Positions 1 through 8,805 are shown, counted from the stretch's first letter. The stretch: DNA of 64,000 nt from JAOUEA01 sp035711865 (GCA_035711865.1 DASTBT010000129.1:30931-94930); one strand, 5' to 3'. The notes: generated by a model not told the origin, from the sequence alone. A program made the numbers and translations.

Positions 1-109
1 CGAGGAAGCCGAACACCTGCCCCTGGGGAACCTCGAACGTGACCTCTTCGACCCCGCGGGACGCTCCGTAGTACTTCGTCAGCGCGACCGCCTCGACGAT
101 CGTGCTCAT
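1..109 (-). CDS. ABC transporter ATP-binding protein (N-terminal fragment)
   Basis: Only the first ~36 residues are present; the gene runs off the left edge. The N-terminus (MSTIVEAVALTKYYGASRG, then EEVTFEVPQGQVFGFL) is the first beta-sheet region of an ABC ATPase just before the Walker A loop, which would lie outside the window. Its ATG shares one base with the stop of the upstream FNT gene (TGATG), so the two are probably translated from one mRNA. The substrate cannot be inferred. Confidence 0.7.
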   Translation of the reverse strand, partial: MSTIVEAVALTKYYGASRGVEEVTFEVPQGQVFGFL

Positions 110-957
110 CACGCTTCCCTTCGCGGTCGAAGGTAGACGAACCAGTAGACCAGGCCGACCAGTACGGCACCACCGACGATGTTCCCGATCGTGGCCGCGG
201 CCAGGTTCGAGCCGAACCCGAGAACGTCGAGCCCTTCGACGGCCCCGCCACCAGGTAGATCTCGCTGGAGCAGCAGCCCGACGGGGATGAAGTACATGTT
301 CGCGATCGAATGCTCGAACCCCGAGGCCACGAACGCGCTGATCGGGAAGACGATCGCGAAGACCTTGTCGACGATCGTGCGCCCGCCCGTCGCGAGCCAG
401 ACGGCCAGGCAGACGAGCGCGTTCGCGAGCACGGCCCGCCACAGCACGGCCCAGAACGGGAGCGATGCTTTCGCTGCCGCGATCGACACGGCGGTCGCGC
501 CCACCGCGCCCTCGTCCTGCGATCCCCAGTCGCCCAGCCAGACGAAGACGGCGATCGACAGCGCGCCCACGAAGTTCCCGATGTAGACGATCGTCCAGTT
601 GCGCAGGAGGCCTGCGATCGGCACCTTCCCGCTCACCACGCTCATGACGATCAGGTTGTTGCCGGTGAACAGCTCGGCTCCGGCGACGACGACGAGGATC
701 AGCCCCAGCGAGAAGCCGATGCCGGACAGCCAGCGGGTGACGCCGAAACCGAGCTGGGATCCGGTGCCGATCATCGTGGCGAGCACGGCTCCGAGCGCGA
801 TGAACGCGCCCGCGAGCACGCCGAGGACGAACGTCGTCACGAACGGCGCGTTCGCCTTGGCGACGCCGCGGGTCTCGACCAGGGCGGCGATCTCGGCGGG
901 CGCGAACGCATCCATGCCCGACATCGGATGCGCGGGTGCGGTGGGTCGCGAGCTCAT
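109..957 (-). CDS. Formate/nitrite transporter (FNT) family channel
   Basis: This 282-residue inner-membrane protein belongs to the FocA/NirC/HSC family, pentameric channels for small monovalent anions such as formate, nitrite or hydrosulfide. Six hydrophobic segments are visible. Family signatures present are AELFTGN in the second repeat region, GFEHSIANMYFIP (contains the conserved pore His) and the C-terminal IGNIVGGAVLVGLVYW. The anion is not predictable from sequence alone. Start is ATG at 957; a second Met 11 codons later (MSGMDAF) could also serve. It overlaps the following ABC ATPase gene by one base and follows a FAD oxidoreductase in the same direction after about 140 bp of repeat-bearing DNA. 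Confidence 0.9.
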   Translation of the reverse strand: MSSRPTAPAHPMSGMDAFAPAEIAALVETRGVAKANAPFVTTFVLGVLAGAFIALGAVLATMIGTGSQLGFGVTRWLSGIGFSLGLILVVVAGAELFTGNNLIVMSVVSGKVPIAGLLRNWTIVYIGNFVGALSIAVFVWLGDWGSQDEGAVGATAVSIAAAKASLPFWAVLWRAVLANALVCLAVWLATGGRTIVDKVFAIVFPISAFVASGFEHSIANMYFIPVGLLLQRDLPGGGAVEGLDVLGFGSNLAAATIGNIVGGAVLVGLVYWFVYLRPRREA

Positions 958-1035
958 GACCGCATCGTCCCCGTCCCCGCGAGGTGCGCGACCGGCCGCC
1001 CGGCCTGCAGCTCGCGGGTCGACCGGACACAGTTC

Positions 1036-1110
1036 GTGGCCGGCGCTACGGGCCGAGGTCGTGGCCGGCGCTACGGGTGGATGTCGTGGCCGGCGCTACG
1101 GGCCGAGGTT
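1036..1110. repeat. Three tandem 25-bp copies spanning a stop codon
   Basis: Near-identical units begin at 1036, 1061 and 1086 with an exact 25-bp period and core GTGGCCGGCGCTACGGG. The third copy contains the last codons and TAG stop (complement of 1096-1098) of the oxidoreductase gene, so the other two are extra copies of the end of that reading frame, each keeping CCGTAG. Copies 1 and 3 are almost identical; copy 2 differs in its second half. Confidence 0.9.
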
Positions 1111-2535
1111 GTACCCCAGCCGACGCGGCAGCCTGGCCACGAAGTCCACGAACGGGTTGGGCTGCTCGCCGCGGTCCTCGACCTCGTCCTTGTGGCGGAT
1201 CGCACGGTTCGCGATCAGCGCTCCCGGCGAACGGATCGGCTCGGGCGGGAACCGCATCGGGTCGGCGTCGACGATGGGCAGGTCGAGCACCTCGTCGTAG
1301 CGCCCCAGTGCCCGGTGCGCGAGGATGCGCCCGCCGAGGTGAGCCGGACCGACCCCGTTCCCGGTGTACCCGAGCCCGTGGTGCACCGTGCCGCCCTCGA
1401 GCGTGCCGAAGAACGGCAGGTGCGAGCCCGAGACGTCGATCGGTCCGCCCCACCCCGCCTCGACGGGCACCTCGGCGAAGCCCGGGAACATGCGGTGCAG
1501 GTCGGCGATCGCCACTCGCAGCGAGGCCTCGTCGTAGGCGAACCGCGGCCCGATCGAGCGGGCGAGGTCTGGCTGCATGCCACCCACACCGAACGCGATC
1601 CGACCGTCGGGCGTCGTGCGAACGTAGTGCAGCGCCGCCCGATAGTCGCTCAGGCCCGCGCCGTTCGTCCAGCCGATCTCTTCGATGCGCTCCGGCGCCG
1701 CGGCGGTCAGCACGATGTAGCTGCCGCGCACCGTGATCGCACGGCGGAAGCGTTTCCAGTGAGCGGCCCATGCGTTGAGCGCGATCACGGTCGCGCCCGA
1801 ACGCACGGTGCCCGCAGGGGTCTCGGCCACGGAGGGCGAACCCGCCCCGAACCGCGTGACGGGTGTGTGTTCGTGCACCCGCACGCCCATCTCCATCACC
1901 ACCCGGCGCAGGCCGAGCGCGAGGCGTGCCGGCTGCACGGTCGCGCCGTACCGGCCGGCGATCCCGCCCCGGAACACGGGGGAGTCGACGAGGTTCCGCA
2001 CCCCCTCGCCCGAGAGCACCTCGAAGTCGTCGGCGATCCCGAGCCGTTCGGCGGCGATCACTAGGTCGCCCCACGCCCCGATCTGGGTCTCCGACGCCGC
2101 GATCCCGAGATCGCCGTCGGCACGGAACCACGCGTCGACGGCGTGCTCCTCGCAGAAGGCGCCGATCGCCTCGACGCTCGCCTCACCTGCTCGACACAGG
2201 CGGAGCGCGGCCGCGTCGCCGAGCTGCCGGGTGAGGTGCGGCAGCTCGTTCCAGAAGCTGCTCACGAAGCCACCGTTGCGCCCGCTCGGGCCGCCGCCGC
2301 AGATGTCCTGCTCGAGCACGATCACGTCGACCGCGGGATCGAGCCGCTTCAGCTGGTACGCCGTCCACAACCCCGTGTATCCGCCACCGAGGATGGCCAC
2401 GTCGGCGGTGGTGTCGCCCTGCAGCGGCGGTGCGTTCTCGCCGGCGAACTCGGGTCGGGCGAGGGCCTCGCGGAGCCACCAGCTCCGCCCCTCGTCGGGC
2501 GGCACGGGCGTGACGGAGGTTTCGGTCGCGCTCAT
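1096..2535 (-). CDS. FAD-dependent oxidoreductase, DAO/PuuB-OrdL type
   Basis: This 479-residue flavoenzyme belongs to the D-amino-acid-oxidase fold family (Pfam DAO), probably oxidising an amine or amino acid with FAD. Near residue 50 is the dinucleotide-binding motif ILGGGYTGLWTAYQL, followed by GPSGRNGGFVSSF, typical of gamma-glutamylputrescine oxidase-like proteins. A C-terminal YTGNGVGPAHLGGRILA closes the FAD site. Start was placed at ATG 2535 (MSATETSV) because sequence upstream of it is low-quality and Arg-rich; FAD motif spacing then matches the family. The substrate is unknown. The gene is divergent from ilvD, and its 3' end lies in a 25-bp tandem repeat. Confidence 0.85.
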   Translation of the reverse strand: MSATETSVTPVPPDEGRSWWLREALARPEFAGENAPPLQGDTTADVAILGGGYTGLWTAYQLKRLDPAVDVIVLEQDICGGGPSGRNGGFVSSFWNELPHLTRQLGDAAALRLCRAGEASVEAIGAFCEEHAVDAWFRADGDLGIAASETQIGAWGDLVIAAERLGIADDFEVLSGEGVRNLVDSPVFRGGIAGRYGATVQPARLALGLRRVVMEMGVRVHEHTPVTRFGAGSPSVAETPAGTVRSGATVIALNAWAAHWKRFRRAITVRGSYIVLTAAAPERIEEIGWTNGAGLSDYRAALHYVRTTPDGRIAFGVGGMQPDLARSIGPRFAYDEASLRVAIADLHRMFPGFAEVPVEAGWGGPIDVSGSHLPFFGTLEGGTVHHGLGYTGNGVGPAHLGGRILAHRALGRYDEVLDLPIVDADPMRFPPEPIRSPGALIANRAIRHKDEVEDRGEQPNPFVDFVARLPRRLGYNLGP

Positions 2536-2695
2536 CGCGTTCCTCAGCGTATCGTCCGAACGAGCGCGCGGCGTCCCCGCCGGGCGGGCATCGGCCCGAC
2601 AATGGGGGGCGGAACCGGACGATCGGTGTCCGTCGGGGGGTCGCCGCCGGTTGCTACGGTGATGGCCCACGTTTCCGTCTCAGGAAGGATCTCCG

Positions 2696-4372
2696 ATGGT
2701 CGGCGAGCGCCCCCGTAGTTGGGAGGTCACGGAAGGCCCGCAGCGGGCCCCCGCCCGAGCGATGTTGCGCGCCGTCGGCCTCAGCGAGGAAGACTTCTCC
2801 AAGCCGCAGGTCGCGGTCGCCTCGAGCTGGAACGAGGTCACGCCCTGCAACTACCACCTCGACAAGCTGGCGGCGCTCGCGAAGGAAGGCGTCCGCCAGG
2901 GCGACGCCGTGCCGATCGAGTTCACGACGATCGCCGTGAGCGACGGCATCGCGATGGGTCACGAGGGCATGAAGGCGTCGCTGATGAGCCGTGACCTGAT
3001 CGCCGACTCGGTCGAGCTCGTGCTCCATGCCGAGCGCATGGACGCCCTCGTCGGCATCGCCGGCTGCGACAAGAGCGAGCCCGGCATGCTGATGGCGATG
3101 GCCCGCACGAACCTGCCGAGCGTGTACCTCTACGGCGGCACGATCCTGCCCGGTACCCACCGCGGCCGTGACATCACGATCCAGGATGTCTTCGAGGCGG
3201 TCGGCTCCCACGCGAAGGGAACCATCGACGACGACGAGCTGCGTGACATCGAGCGGGCCGCATGCCCCACCACCGGATCGTGCGCCGGCATGTACACCGC
3301 CAACACGATGGCGGCGGTCGGCGAGGCGATCGGCATGTCGCTGCCGGGTTCGGCGTCGCCGCCGGCGGTCGATTACCGGCGAGAGGTTGCCGCTCGCGAG
3401 TCGGGCATACACGCCGCGCAGCTCGTGGCCGAGGGCGGCCCGCTGCCGCGCGACATCCTGACCAAGGAAGCCTTCGAGAACGCGATCGCGGTCGTGATGG
3501 CGCTGGCGGGCTCGACGAACGCCGTGCTGCACCTGCTCGCGATCGCGCGCGAGGCCCACGTCGAGCTGCAGCTCGACGACTTCGACCGCGTCGCCCGCGA
3601 CGTGCCACACCTCGTCGACGTGCGTCCCGCCGGACGCTTCGTGATGAGCGACATCGACCGCGTCGGCGGCGTGCAGGTCGTGATGCGCGAGCTGCTCGAA
3701 GCCGGCCTGCTGCACGGCGAGTGCCTGACCGTGACCGGGAAGTCGATCGCGGACAACCTCGCCGCGATGGAGGTCGCCGCGCCCGACGGCGAGGTCGTGC
3801 ACCCGCCGAGCGATCCGATCCACCCGTGGGGCGGGCTCGCGATCCTGCGAGGGAACATCGCTCCCGACGGCGCCGTGATCAAGGTCGCCGGCGCCGCCGC
3901 GACCTCGTTCGAGGGCACGGCGAGGTGCTTCGACTCCGAGCAGGCCGCGTTCGAGGCGGTCACCGGCGGCGCGATCGCTGTGGGCGACGTGATCGTGATC
4001 CGCTACGAGGGCCCCAAGGGCTCGCCCGGCATGCCCGAGATGCTCGCGGTCACGGCGGCCGTGGCGGGCGCCGGTCTCGGCAAGGACGTCGCGCTGATCA
4101 CCGACGGACGCTTCAGCGGCGCGACGAAGGGCTTCAGCGTGGGCCACATCGCGCCGGAGGCGTTCGTGGGCGGGCCGATCGCCCTCGTGCGCGACGGCGA
4201 CCGGGTCCGCATCGACGCCGACGCCCGGGCGATCGAGGTGCTCGTCGACGACGCGGAGCTCGAACGCCGCCGGGGCGGATGGAAGCAACCCGACCCCAGG
4301 TACACACAGGGCGCGCTCGCGAAGTACGCGCGCGAGGTCGGCTCGGCCGATCACGGCGCCGTCACCTGGTAG
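2696..4372 (+). CDS. ilvD: Dihydroxy-acid dehydratase
   Basis: IlvD dehydrates 2,3-dihydroxy-isovalerate and 2,3-dihydroxy-3-methylvalerate to the 2-oxo acids, the third common step of valine, leucine and isoleucine synthesis. The protein is 558 residues, normal length. Cluster and active-site motifs are visible: NEVTPCNYHL, GIAGCDKSEPG and CPTTGSCAGMYTANTM, supplying three conserved cysteines, plus the C-terminal DGRFSGATKGFSVGH. ATG 2696 is preceded by AGGAAGGA at good spacing, and a TACGGT -10 lies at 2655-2660. It sits apart from the ilvB-cimA operon 13 kb downstream but completes that pathway. Confidence 0.97.
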   Translation: MVGERPRSWEVTEGPQRAPARAMLRAVGLSEEDFSKPQVAVASSWNEVTPCNYHLDKLAALAKEGVRQGDAVPIEFTTIAVSDGIAMGHEGMKASLMSRDLIADSVELVLHAERMDALVGIAGCDKSEPGMLMAMARTNLPSVYLYGGTILPGTHRGRDITIQDVFEAVGSHAKGTIDDDELRDIERAACPTTGSCAGMYTANTMAAVGEAIGMSLPGSASPPAVDYRREVAARESGIHAAQLVAEGGPLPRDILTKEAFENAIAVVMALAGSTNAVLHLLAIAREAHVELQLDDFDRVARDVPHLVDVRPAGRFVMSDIDRVGGVQVVMRELLEAGLLHGECLTVTGKSIADNLAAMEVAAPDGEVVHPPSDPIHPWGGLAILRGNIAPDGAVIKVAGAAATSFEGTARCFDSEQAAFEAVTGGAIAVGDVIVIRYEGPKGSPGMPEMLAVTAAVAGAGLGKDVALITDGRFSGATKGFSVGHIAPEAFVGGPIALVRDGDRVRIDADARAIEVLVDDAELERRRGGWKQPDPRYTQGALAKYAREVGSADHGAVTW

Positions 4373-4455
4373 TCAGGGCCGGGCACGGCCGTGGAGCCGG
4401 GGCGCTCGCTCCCGGGACCGTGTCAGGCTCATCCCCTCAGGCGTGACTCGACGTT

Positions 4456-4514
4456 CGACCGGCCGCGTAGCCGGTCGATGGCCGGGCCGGTCGATGGAAG
4501 GCCGCGTGTAGACT
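4456..4514 (+). promoter_or_regulatory. Intergenic hairpin and thrC -10 box
   Basis: Between ilvD and thrC there is an 8-bp inverted repeat (CGACCGGC at 4456-4463 and GCCGGTCG at 4470-4477) with no T-run, possibly a weak terminator for ilvD. The 11-bp sequence CCGGTCGATGG occurs twice (4471 and 4487). A TANNNT-type -10, TAGACT, is at 4509-4514 and would start transcription near 4521. No clear -35 was seen. Confidence 0.4.
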
Positions 4515-4576
4515 GCCGCCCTCATGTGTGAGCGCACCCGAGCTTGCATCCCGACCGGCGCAGCGAGCTCCCGGCC

Positions 4577-5821
4577 GTGACCACTCACCCCCAGATCACG
4601 ACGCCTGCCGCGTTGCAGTGCCGCATCTGCGGTCAGCAGTACTCGGTCGAGCCGCTCACGATCTGTGAGGAGTGTTTCGGTCCTCTCGAGCCCGCCTACG
4701 ATCTCCAATCGATCGACGGGGTCGACTTCCGCAAGCAAGCGGAAGCCGGACCGCAGACGCTCTGGCGATACGAATCGCTCCTGCCGGGCGGGCCGGGCAT
4801 CGAGCGGGTCGACCTCGGGGCCGGGTTCACGCCGTTCCGCAAGGCGGACAACCTGGCGTCCGCGCTCGGCCACGACGGCACGATCTGGGTGAAGGACGAC
4901 TCGGTGAACCCGTCGAACTCCTTCAAGGACCGGGTCGTGAGCGTCGCGACCACGATGGCGCGCGCGTTCGGGTTCGAGGCGATCTCGTGCGCATCGACGG
5001 GGAACCTCGCGAACGCGACGGCGGCGCACGCCGCGAAGGCCGGAATCCCGAGCTACGTCTTCGTGCCCGACGATCTCGAGCGCGCGAAGATCCTCGCGAC
5101 CGAGGCCTACGGCGCCAAGGTCGTGGCGGTCAAGGGCAACTACGACGACGTGAACCGAATGTGCAGCGAGGTCGCCGACGCCCTGCCATGGGCGTTCGTC
5201 AACGTGAACATGCGCCCGTATTACGCCGAGGGTTCGAAGTCGCTCGGGTTCGAGACCGCCGAGCAGCTCGGCTGGCGGCTGCCCGACCACGTTGTGGTGC
5301 CGATCGCGTCGGGCGCGCTGCTCACGAAGCTCCACCGGGCCTTCGGCGAGCTGATCGCGATCGGCGCGGTCGAGGAGAAGCCGTACCGGGTCTCCGGCGC
5401 GCAGGCCGAGGGGTGCCGGCCGGTCGCGCAGGCGTTCCTCGACGGAGCCGACGACATCACGCCGGTCAAACCCGACACGATCGCGCGCTCGCTCGCGATC
5501 GGCGCGCCGGCCGACGGCTTCTTCGCCCTGAAGGTCGCGCGGCAGACCGGGGGCCACATCGAGTGGTGTACGGAGCAGGAGATCCGCGAGGGCATCACGT
5601 TGCTTGCGAGCACCGAGGGCGTGTTCACCGAGACGGCCGGCGGCGTCACGATCGCGAACCTCAAGCGCATGGTCGAGCAGGGCATCGTGAGGCCCGGCGA
5701 AGAGATCGTCGCCTACGTGACCGGCAACGGCTACAAGACGATCGACGCGCTCGAGGGGTTCATCGAGCCGAGCTACCACGTGGCTCCCGACCTCGACGAG
5801 TTCCTCGCCGTGCTGGACTGA
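4577..5821 (+). CDS. thrC: Threonine synthase
   Basis: This PLP enzyme converts O-phosphohomoserine to threonine. The 414-residue protein has an N-terminal Zn-ribbon-like segment (CRIC, then CEEC) as in archaeal/actinobacterial-type threonine synthases, the PLP lysine in NPSNSFKDRVV, and the glycine-rich phosphate loop later in the chain (IASGALLTK). The proposed start is GTG 4577, giving MTTHPQITTP; a TTG at 4544 is in frame but adds 11 residues with no similarity to the family. Threonine feeds isoleucine synthesis through threonine deaminase, which is not in this window. Confidence 0.93.
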   Translation: MTTHPQITTPAALQCRICGQQYSVEPLTICEECFGPLEPAYDLQSIDGVDFRKQAEAGPQTLWRYESLLPGGPGIERVDLGAGFTPFRKADNLASALGHDGTIWVKDDSVNPSNSFKDRVVSVATTMARAFGFEAISCASTGNLANATAAHAAKAGIPSYVFVPDDLERAKILATEAYGAKVVAVKGNYDDVNRMCSEVADALPWAFVNVNMRPYYAEGSKSLGFETAEQLGWRLPDHVVVPIASGALLTKLHRAFGELIAIGAVEEKPYRVSGAQAEGCRPVAQAFLDGADDITPVKPDTIARSLAIGAPADGFFALKVARQTGGHIEWCTEQEIREGITLLASTEGVFTETAGGVTIANLKRMVEQGIVRPGEEIVAYVTGNGYKTIDALEGFIEPSYHVAPDLDEFLAVLD

Positions 5822-5825
5822 GATC

Positions 5826-6371
5826 GTGCACGACTACTGGCACGCGGTGGCCATGCTCCGGCTCGACCGGCCGCGAGGCCTCATCGAGCTCGAGACGTGC
5901 TTCGCCGGCGGCAAGGCGGCGGAGGGGTTGGTCGGATTCCGTCGGGGAAGGCTGCTCGCCACGACCTGGGGCTACGGGCTCGACGGTGCCTTCGAGGGTC
6001 TTGCTCGGCTGTGGCTGCCGTGGCAGGGCAAGGAGTTCTCTCGGTTGTCCGCCGAAGGCGTCAACCTGTTCACGCCTGGTGGGCGACGGGCGATCAGGGT
6101 CGCCTTCCCTCGGTACGCGGGGCTCGCCGACGGCGAGGAAGGCGCGTCGGGCTTCCGCTTCGCGACCAGCATCGGACCGAGCGTGACCGATCCCGGTCTC
6201 ACGGTCCTCCGGCTCGACTACCGGAGCGTCGAGGAGAACCCGGCGACCGTGCGGCGTGCGCTCGACGAGCTCGTGCAGATCGATCACGGACTCTTCCTCG
6301 GGCAGGCCTTCTACAAGCGCAGGGGTGGGCTCGGCAGGATCGCCTGGTTCGCACTGGAAGCCGACGGTTGA
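5826..6371 (+). CDS. Hypothetical protein downstream of thrC
   Basis: This 181-residue soluble protein has GTG at 5826, four bases after the thrC stop, so it is probably co-transcribed and translationally coupled. No signal peptide or membrane segment is seen. The C-terminal part (DELVQIDHGLFLGQAFYKR, then IAWFALE) resembles a pattern found in uncharacterised actinobacterial proteins, but no function could be assigned. The sequence is rich in Trp, Phe and Gly in its first half (TTWGYGLDGAFEGLARLW). The reading is convincing as coding because codon-position GC matches its neighbours and no better overlapping frame exists. Confidence 0.7.
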   Translation: MHDYWHAVAMLRLDRPRGLIELETCFAGGKAAEGLVGFRRGRLLATTWGYGLDGAFEGLARLWLPWQGKEFSRLSAEGVNLFTPGGRRAIRVAFPRYAGLADGEEGASGFRFATSIGPSVTDPGLTVLRLDYRSVEENPATVRRALDELVQIDHGLFLGQAFYKRRGGLGRIAWFALEADG

Positions 6372-6387
6372 GCGAGCGGCGCCGGCG

Positions 6388-7335
6388 TCAGCCGAACAGC
6401 AGCACCGCCGCGACCATCGTCGCGATCGAGAGCACCGTGCTGGCGATGAGCGCCGACGCCGACTCGGATTCGTAGGCGCCGTACCGCACGGCGAACATGG
6501 GTCCGACCACCGACGCGGGCATGGCGGTGAGGATCACGGCCTCGCTCTTCGCGACGCCGGTGATGCCCAACACGGCGGCGATGCCGATCATCGCCGCCGG
6601 CTGTGCGACGTTCTTGATGATCGCGAGCGCGATCGGCTCGACGCCGAACGTCACGCGGAACCGCGCGATGATCAGCCCAGATGCGAACAGCGCGACGGCC
6701 GACGTGGCCTGCCCGATGAGGTCGAGGCTCGCGTCGAAGGGTTCCGGGGGATCGAACCCCACCAGGACGAGCGCCAGCGCGAGGAAGGGCGACCACACGA
6801 TCGACCTCGAGGCCGTGGTGATCAGCACCCGGCGGAGCACGGTGCCGAAGCTCTGGTCCTCGTCGGTGGGACGGGTCCCCCACTCCAGGATCACGATCGC
6901 CACCGGCAGGATCACGGCGTTGACCGCGATCGCGTAGAGCGAGATCGCGAGCGAGCTGCTCGACTTCCGGAACAAGGCGTCGAGGATGGGGGTGCCCATG
7001 AACGCGGCGGTGGGGACCGCGATCATCAGCGCGATGATCGCGCTCGAGGCGAGGTCCCGCCTCAGCACGGTGCGACCGAGCACCAGCCCGAGCCCCATGA
7101 ACAGCAGTTGCACCGCCGTGACGCCGATGAACAACGCCACGTCGCCCAGCAGCGCTGAGCGTGGCGTCGCGACGACGCCGACGAACACCATCGCCGGGAG
7201 GGCGAACCCCAGCACGAACTCGTTGAAGCCCTCGACCTGGTCGGCATCGAAGATCTTCCGCGCTCCGGCCAGGTACCCGAGGCCGATCACCACGAACACG
7301 GGGATCAGCACGGAGATGATGTCGGCGACGCTCAT
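6388..7335 (-). CDS. AEC-family transporter (auxin efflux carrier type)
   Basis: This 315-residue membrane protein has about ten hydrophobic helices arranged as two five-helix halves, typical of Pfam Mem_trans/AEC permeases that export organic anions or amino-acid-like compounds. Recognisable features are IPVFVVIGLGYLAGA at the N-terminus, a helix-breaking NAVILPVAIVIL in the middle and the LTAMPASVVGPMFAV stretch in the second half. Start is ATG 7335 (MSVADIIS), chosen because the first helix begins immediately. It converges with the hypothetical gene after thrC. The substrate is not predictable. Confidence 0.85.
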   Translation of the reverse strand: MSVADIISVLIPVFVVIGLGYLAGARKIFDADQVEGFNEFVLGFALPAMVFVGVVATPRSALLGDVALFIGVTAVQLLFMGLGLVLGRTVLRRDLASSAIIALMIAVPTAAFMGTPILDALFRKSSSSLAISLYAIAVNAVILPVAIVILEWGTRPTDEDQSFGTVLRRVLITTASRSIVWSPFLALALVLVGFDPPEPFDASLDLIGQATSAVALFASGLIIARFRVTFGVEPIALAIIKNVAQPAAMIGIAAVLGITGVAKSEAVILTAMPASVVGPMFAVRYGAYESESASALIASTVLSIATMVAAVLLFG

Positions 7336-7397
7336 GTGGGTCTGCACGCTAACGCGTCCCGGGCGCCGCGCGTCGACGATCCGGTGTTCCGTCGGCG

Positions 7398-8312
7398 TCA
7401 GCCCGCCGGCTCGAGGGCGCCCAGCCATCGATCGAATCGACCGTCCGCCGAACCCTCTGCCACCGTGGCGAGCTGCCGTTCAGCGGCCGCCGCCTCGGCC
7501 GACGAAGCCGGCGGAGACTCGGAGAGCGTCCGCATCGCGGCGAGGTAGGTGGCCGTCATCCGCATCAGCATGAGCCGCGATCGGCCGGCGTCGTCCACCG
7601 CTCCGAAGTAGAGCCGGAGCATCGCCTCGCGCTGGTCCGCGGTGAGGGCGAGGTGTTCGGCCAGGCTGCCGAGGTCCTCGAACGGATCCCCGGCGCCGGC
7701 CCACCGATAGTCCACGATCTGCACCTGATCGCGGTCGAGGAACAGGCTCGACGGCGTGAGATCGCCATGGATCGTGACCGCCGCGCGGCTCGGTGCGACC
7801 GTCACCTCGGCGATGCTTCGGATGGCTTCGGTGGCGACCGGCTCGGACCCGGGCATCGACGTGCCTCGGGCGATGGCGGCGCGGCGCAGGTCGCGAGCCT
7901 CTCGGAACGCCGAGCGTTCGCCGGTGGGAAGGGGGCACGAATGCAGGGCTCTGACCGACCCCACGAGCGACGGCAGGACGCCGTCTCGGTCGAGGTCCCG
8001 AGGCGTGAGATGGCGACCGGGTGCGAAGCGGGTGATGAGGCAACCCAGCTGGGGCATCGACGCGACCACGTCGGGCGCCACGCCGGCGCTCGCCGCCGCC
8101 CGGGCCACCTCGAGCTCGACCGACGGATCCGTGTACGGCCGGTTGCCGGAGGGGGAGGTGAGTCGGAGCACCGACAGCTCCTCGCCGACCCCGACCAGGT
8201 AGTGACGTTCGTCGTGTCCGATCGACACCGGCGTCACGTCGACCGCGTGGCCGCGCCACGCGCCCACAGCGCGGATCGCCGCCTCGAGCCGTGGATCGCG
8301 GCCTCGCCCCAT
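7398..8312 (-). CDS. Aminoglycoside/choline kinase-like phosphotransferase
   Basis: This 304-residue protein has the protein-kinase-like fold of the APH/ChoK family. The catalytic loop reads IHGDLTPSSLF and the metal-binding segment VDYRWAGAGDPFEDLGSLA. In most family members the residue five positions after the catalytic Asp is Asn; here it is Ser (HGDLTPSS), so the metal ligand may be altered. Low-molecular-weight alcohols such as choline or sugars are usual substrates; resistance should not be assumed. Start ATG 8312 has GGAG close upstream; an in-frame ATG at 8360 lacks a Shine-Dalgarno sequence. Divergent from the cold-shock gene. Confidence 0.8.
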   Translation of the reverse strand: MGRGRDPRLEAAIRAVGAWRGHAVDVTPVSIGHDERHYLVGVGEELSVLRLTSPSGNRPYTDPSVELEVARAAASAGVAPDVVASMPQLGCLITRFAPGRHLTPRDLDRDGVLPSLVGSVRALHSCPLPTGERSAFREARDLRRAAIARGTSMPGSEPVATEAIRSIAEVTVAPSRAAVTIHGDLTPSSLFLDRDQVQIVDYRWAGAGDPFEDLGSLAEHLALTADQREAMLRLYFGAVDDAGRSRLMLMRMTATYLAAMRTLSESPPASSAEAAAAERQLATVAEGSADGRFDRWLGALEPAG

Positions 8313-8393
8313 GGGCTCCGACCGTACGAGGCGCGCTTCGCGAAGGTCAACGTCGAGCATCCGTCGGTGTGGTCCAACCGGTGCCGTTCCTGC

Positions 8394-8528
8394 TAGCGTT
8401 GTCGCCTGAGGGCACCGATCGCGGTTTGATGCTTCGAGCAGTTCCCTCACCCGGCTGTCACGGCCGGCGCCGACGGGCCAGCAGCATGCACGATGCCCGA
8501 TCCGGCGGAAGGAAGGAGGGGATCGCAC
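8394..8528 (+). promoter_or_regulatory. Cold-shock gene promoter and long 5' leader
   Basis: A TAGCGT -10 box at 8394-8399 would start transcription near 8406, leaving about 120 nt of untranslated leader before the GTG at 8529. Long leaders are common in cold-shock genes and can act as RNA thermosensors. GGAAGGAGGGG immediately upstream of the start is a strong ribosome-binding site. No consensus -35 was found. Confidence 0.45.
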
Positions 8529-8732
8529 GTGGCAACAGGAACCGTGAAGTGGTTCAGCTCCGAGAAGGGCTTCGGCTTCATCACCCCTGATGACGGCAGC
8601 GCAGATGTGTTCGTGCACTTCAGCGCGATCCAGGGTGAGGGCTACCGGAACCTCGACGAGAACCAGAAGGTCGAGTACGAGGTGACCCAAGGCCAGAAGG
8701 GCCCGCAGGCGGCCAACGTCCGCGGCGTCTGA
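8529..8732 (+). CDS. Cold-shock protein, CspA family
   Basis: This 67-residue single-stranded nucleic-acid binding protein forms one OB fold. Both RNA-binding motifs are intact: KGFGFITPD (RNP1) and VFVHFSAI (RNP2), and the N-terminus ATGTVKWF is canonical. Start is GTG 8529 behind a very strong ribosome-binding site; the longer in-frame ATG 8493 would add 12 non-conserved residues. Expected role is RNA chaperone and antiterminator. The gene is monocistronic with its own terminator. Confidence 0.96.
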   Translation: MATGTVKWFSSEKGFGFITPDDGSADVFVHFSAIQGEGYRNLDENQKVEYEVTQGQKGPQAANVRGV

Positions 8733-8750
8733 GACCTTCTCGCGTCTCAC

Positions 8751-8783
8751 GAACGGGGCCGGCGCTTCGCGCCGGCCCCGTTC
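8751..8783 (+). terminator. Strong hairpin after the cold-shock gene
   Basis: A perfect 15-bp stem (GAACGGGGCCGGCGC at 8751-8765 with its complement at 8769-8783) closes on a TTC loop, 18 bases after the csp stop. Only a short T-poor tail (TCCGTTCT) follows, so it may act as a U-tract-less intrinsic terminator in either direction. Confidence 0.8.
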
Positions 8784-8805
8784 TCCGTTCTAGAGTCCGC
8801 GACGG

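Noticed and set aside
2654..4354. Minus-strand open frame across ilvD
   Set aside because: ilvD is intact on the plus strand; the opposite frame has no recognisable features.
7398..8312. Antibiotic resistance by the APH-like protein
   Set aside because: The family mostly phosphorylates choline-like or sugar substrates and the metal-binding Asn is altered; resistance cannot be inferred.
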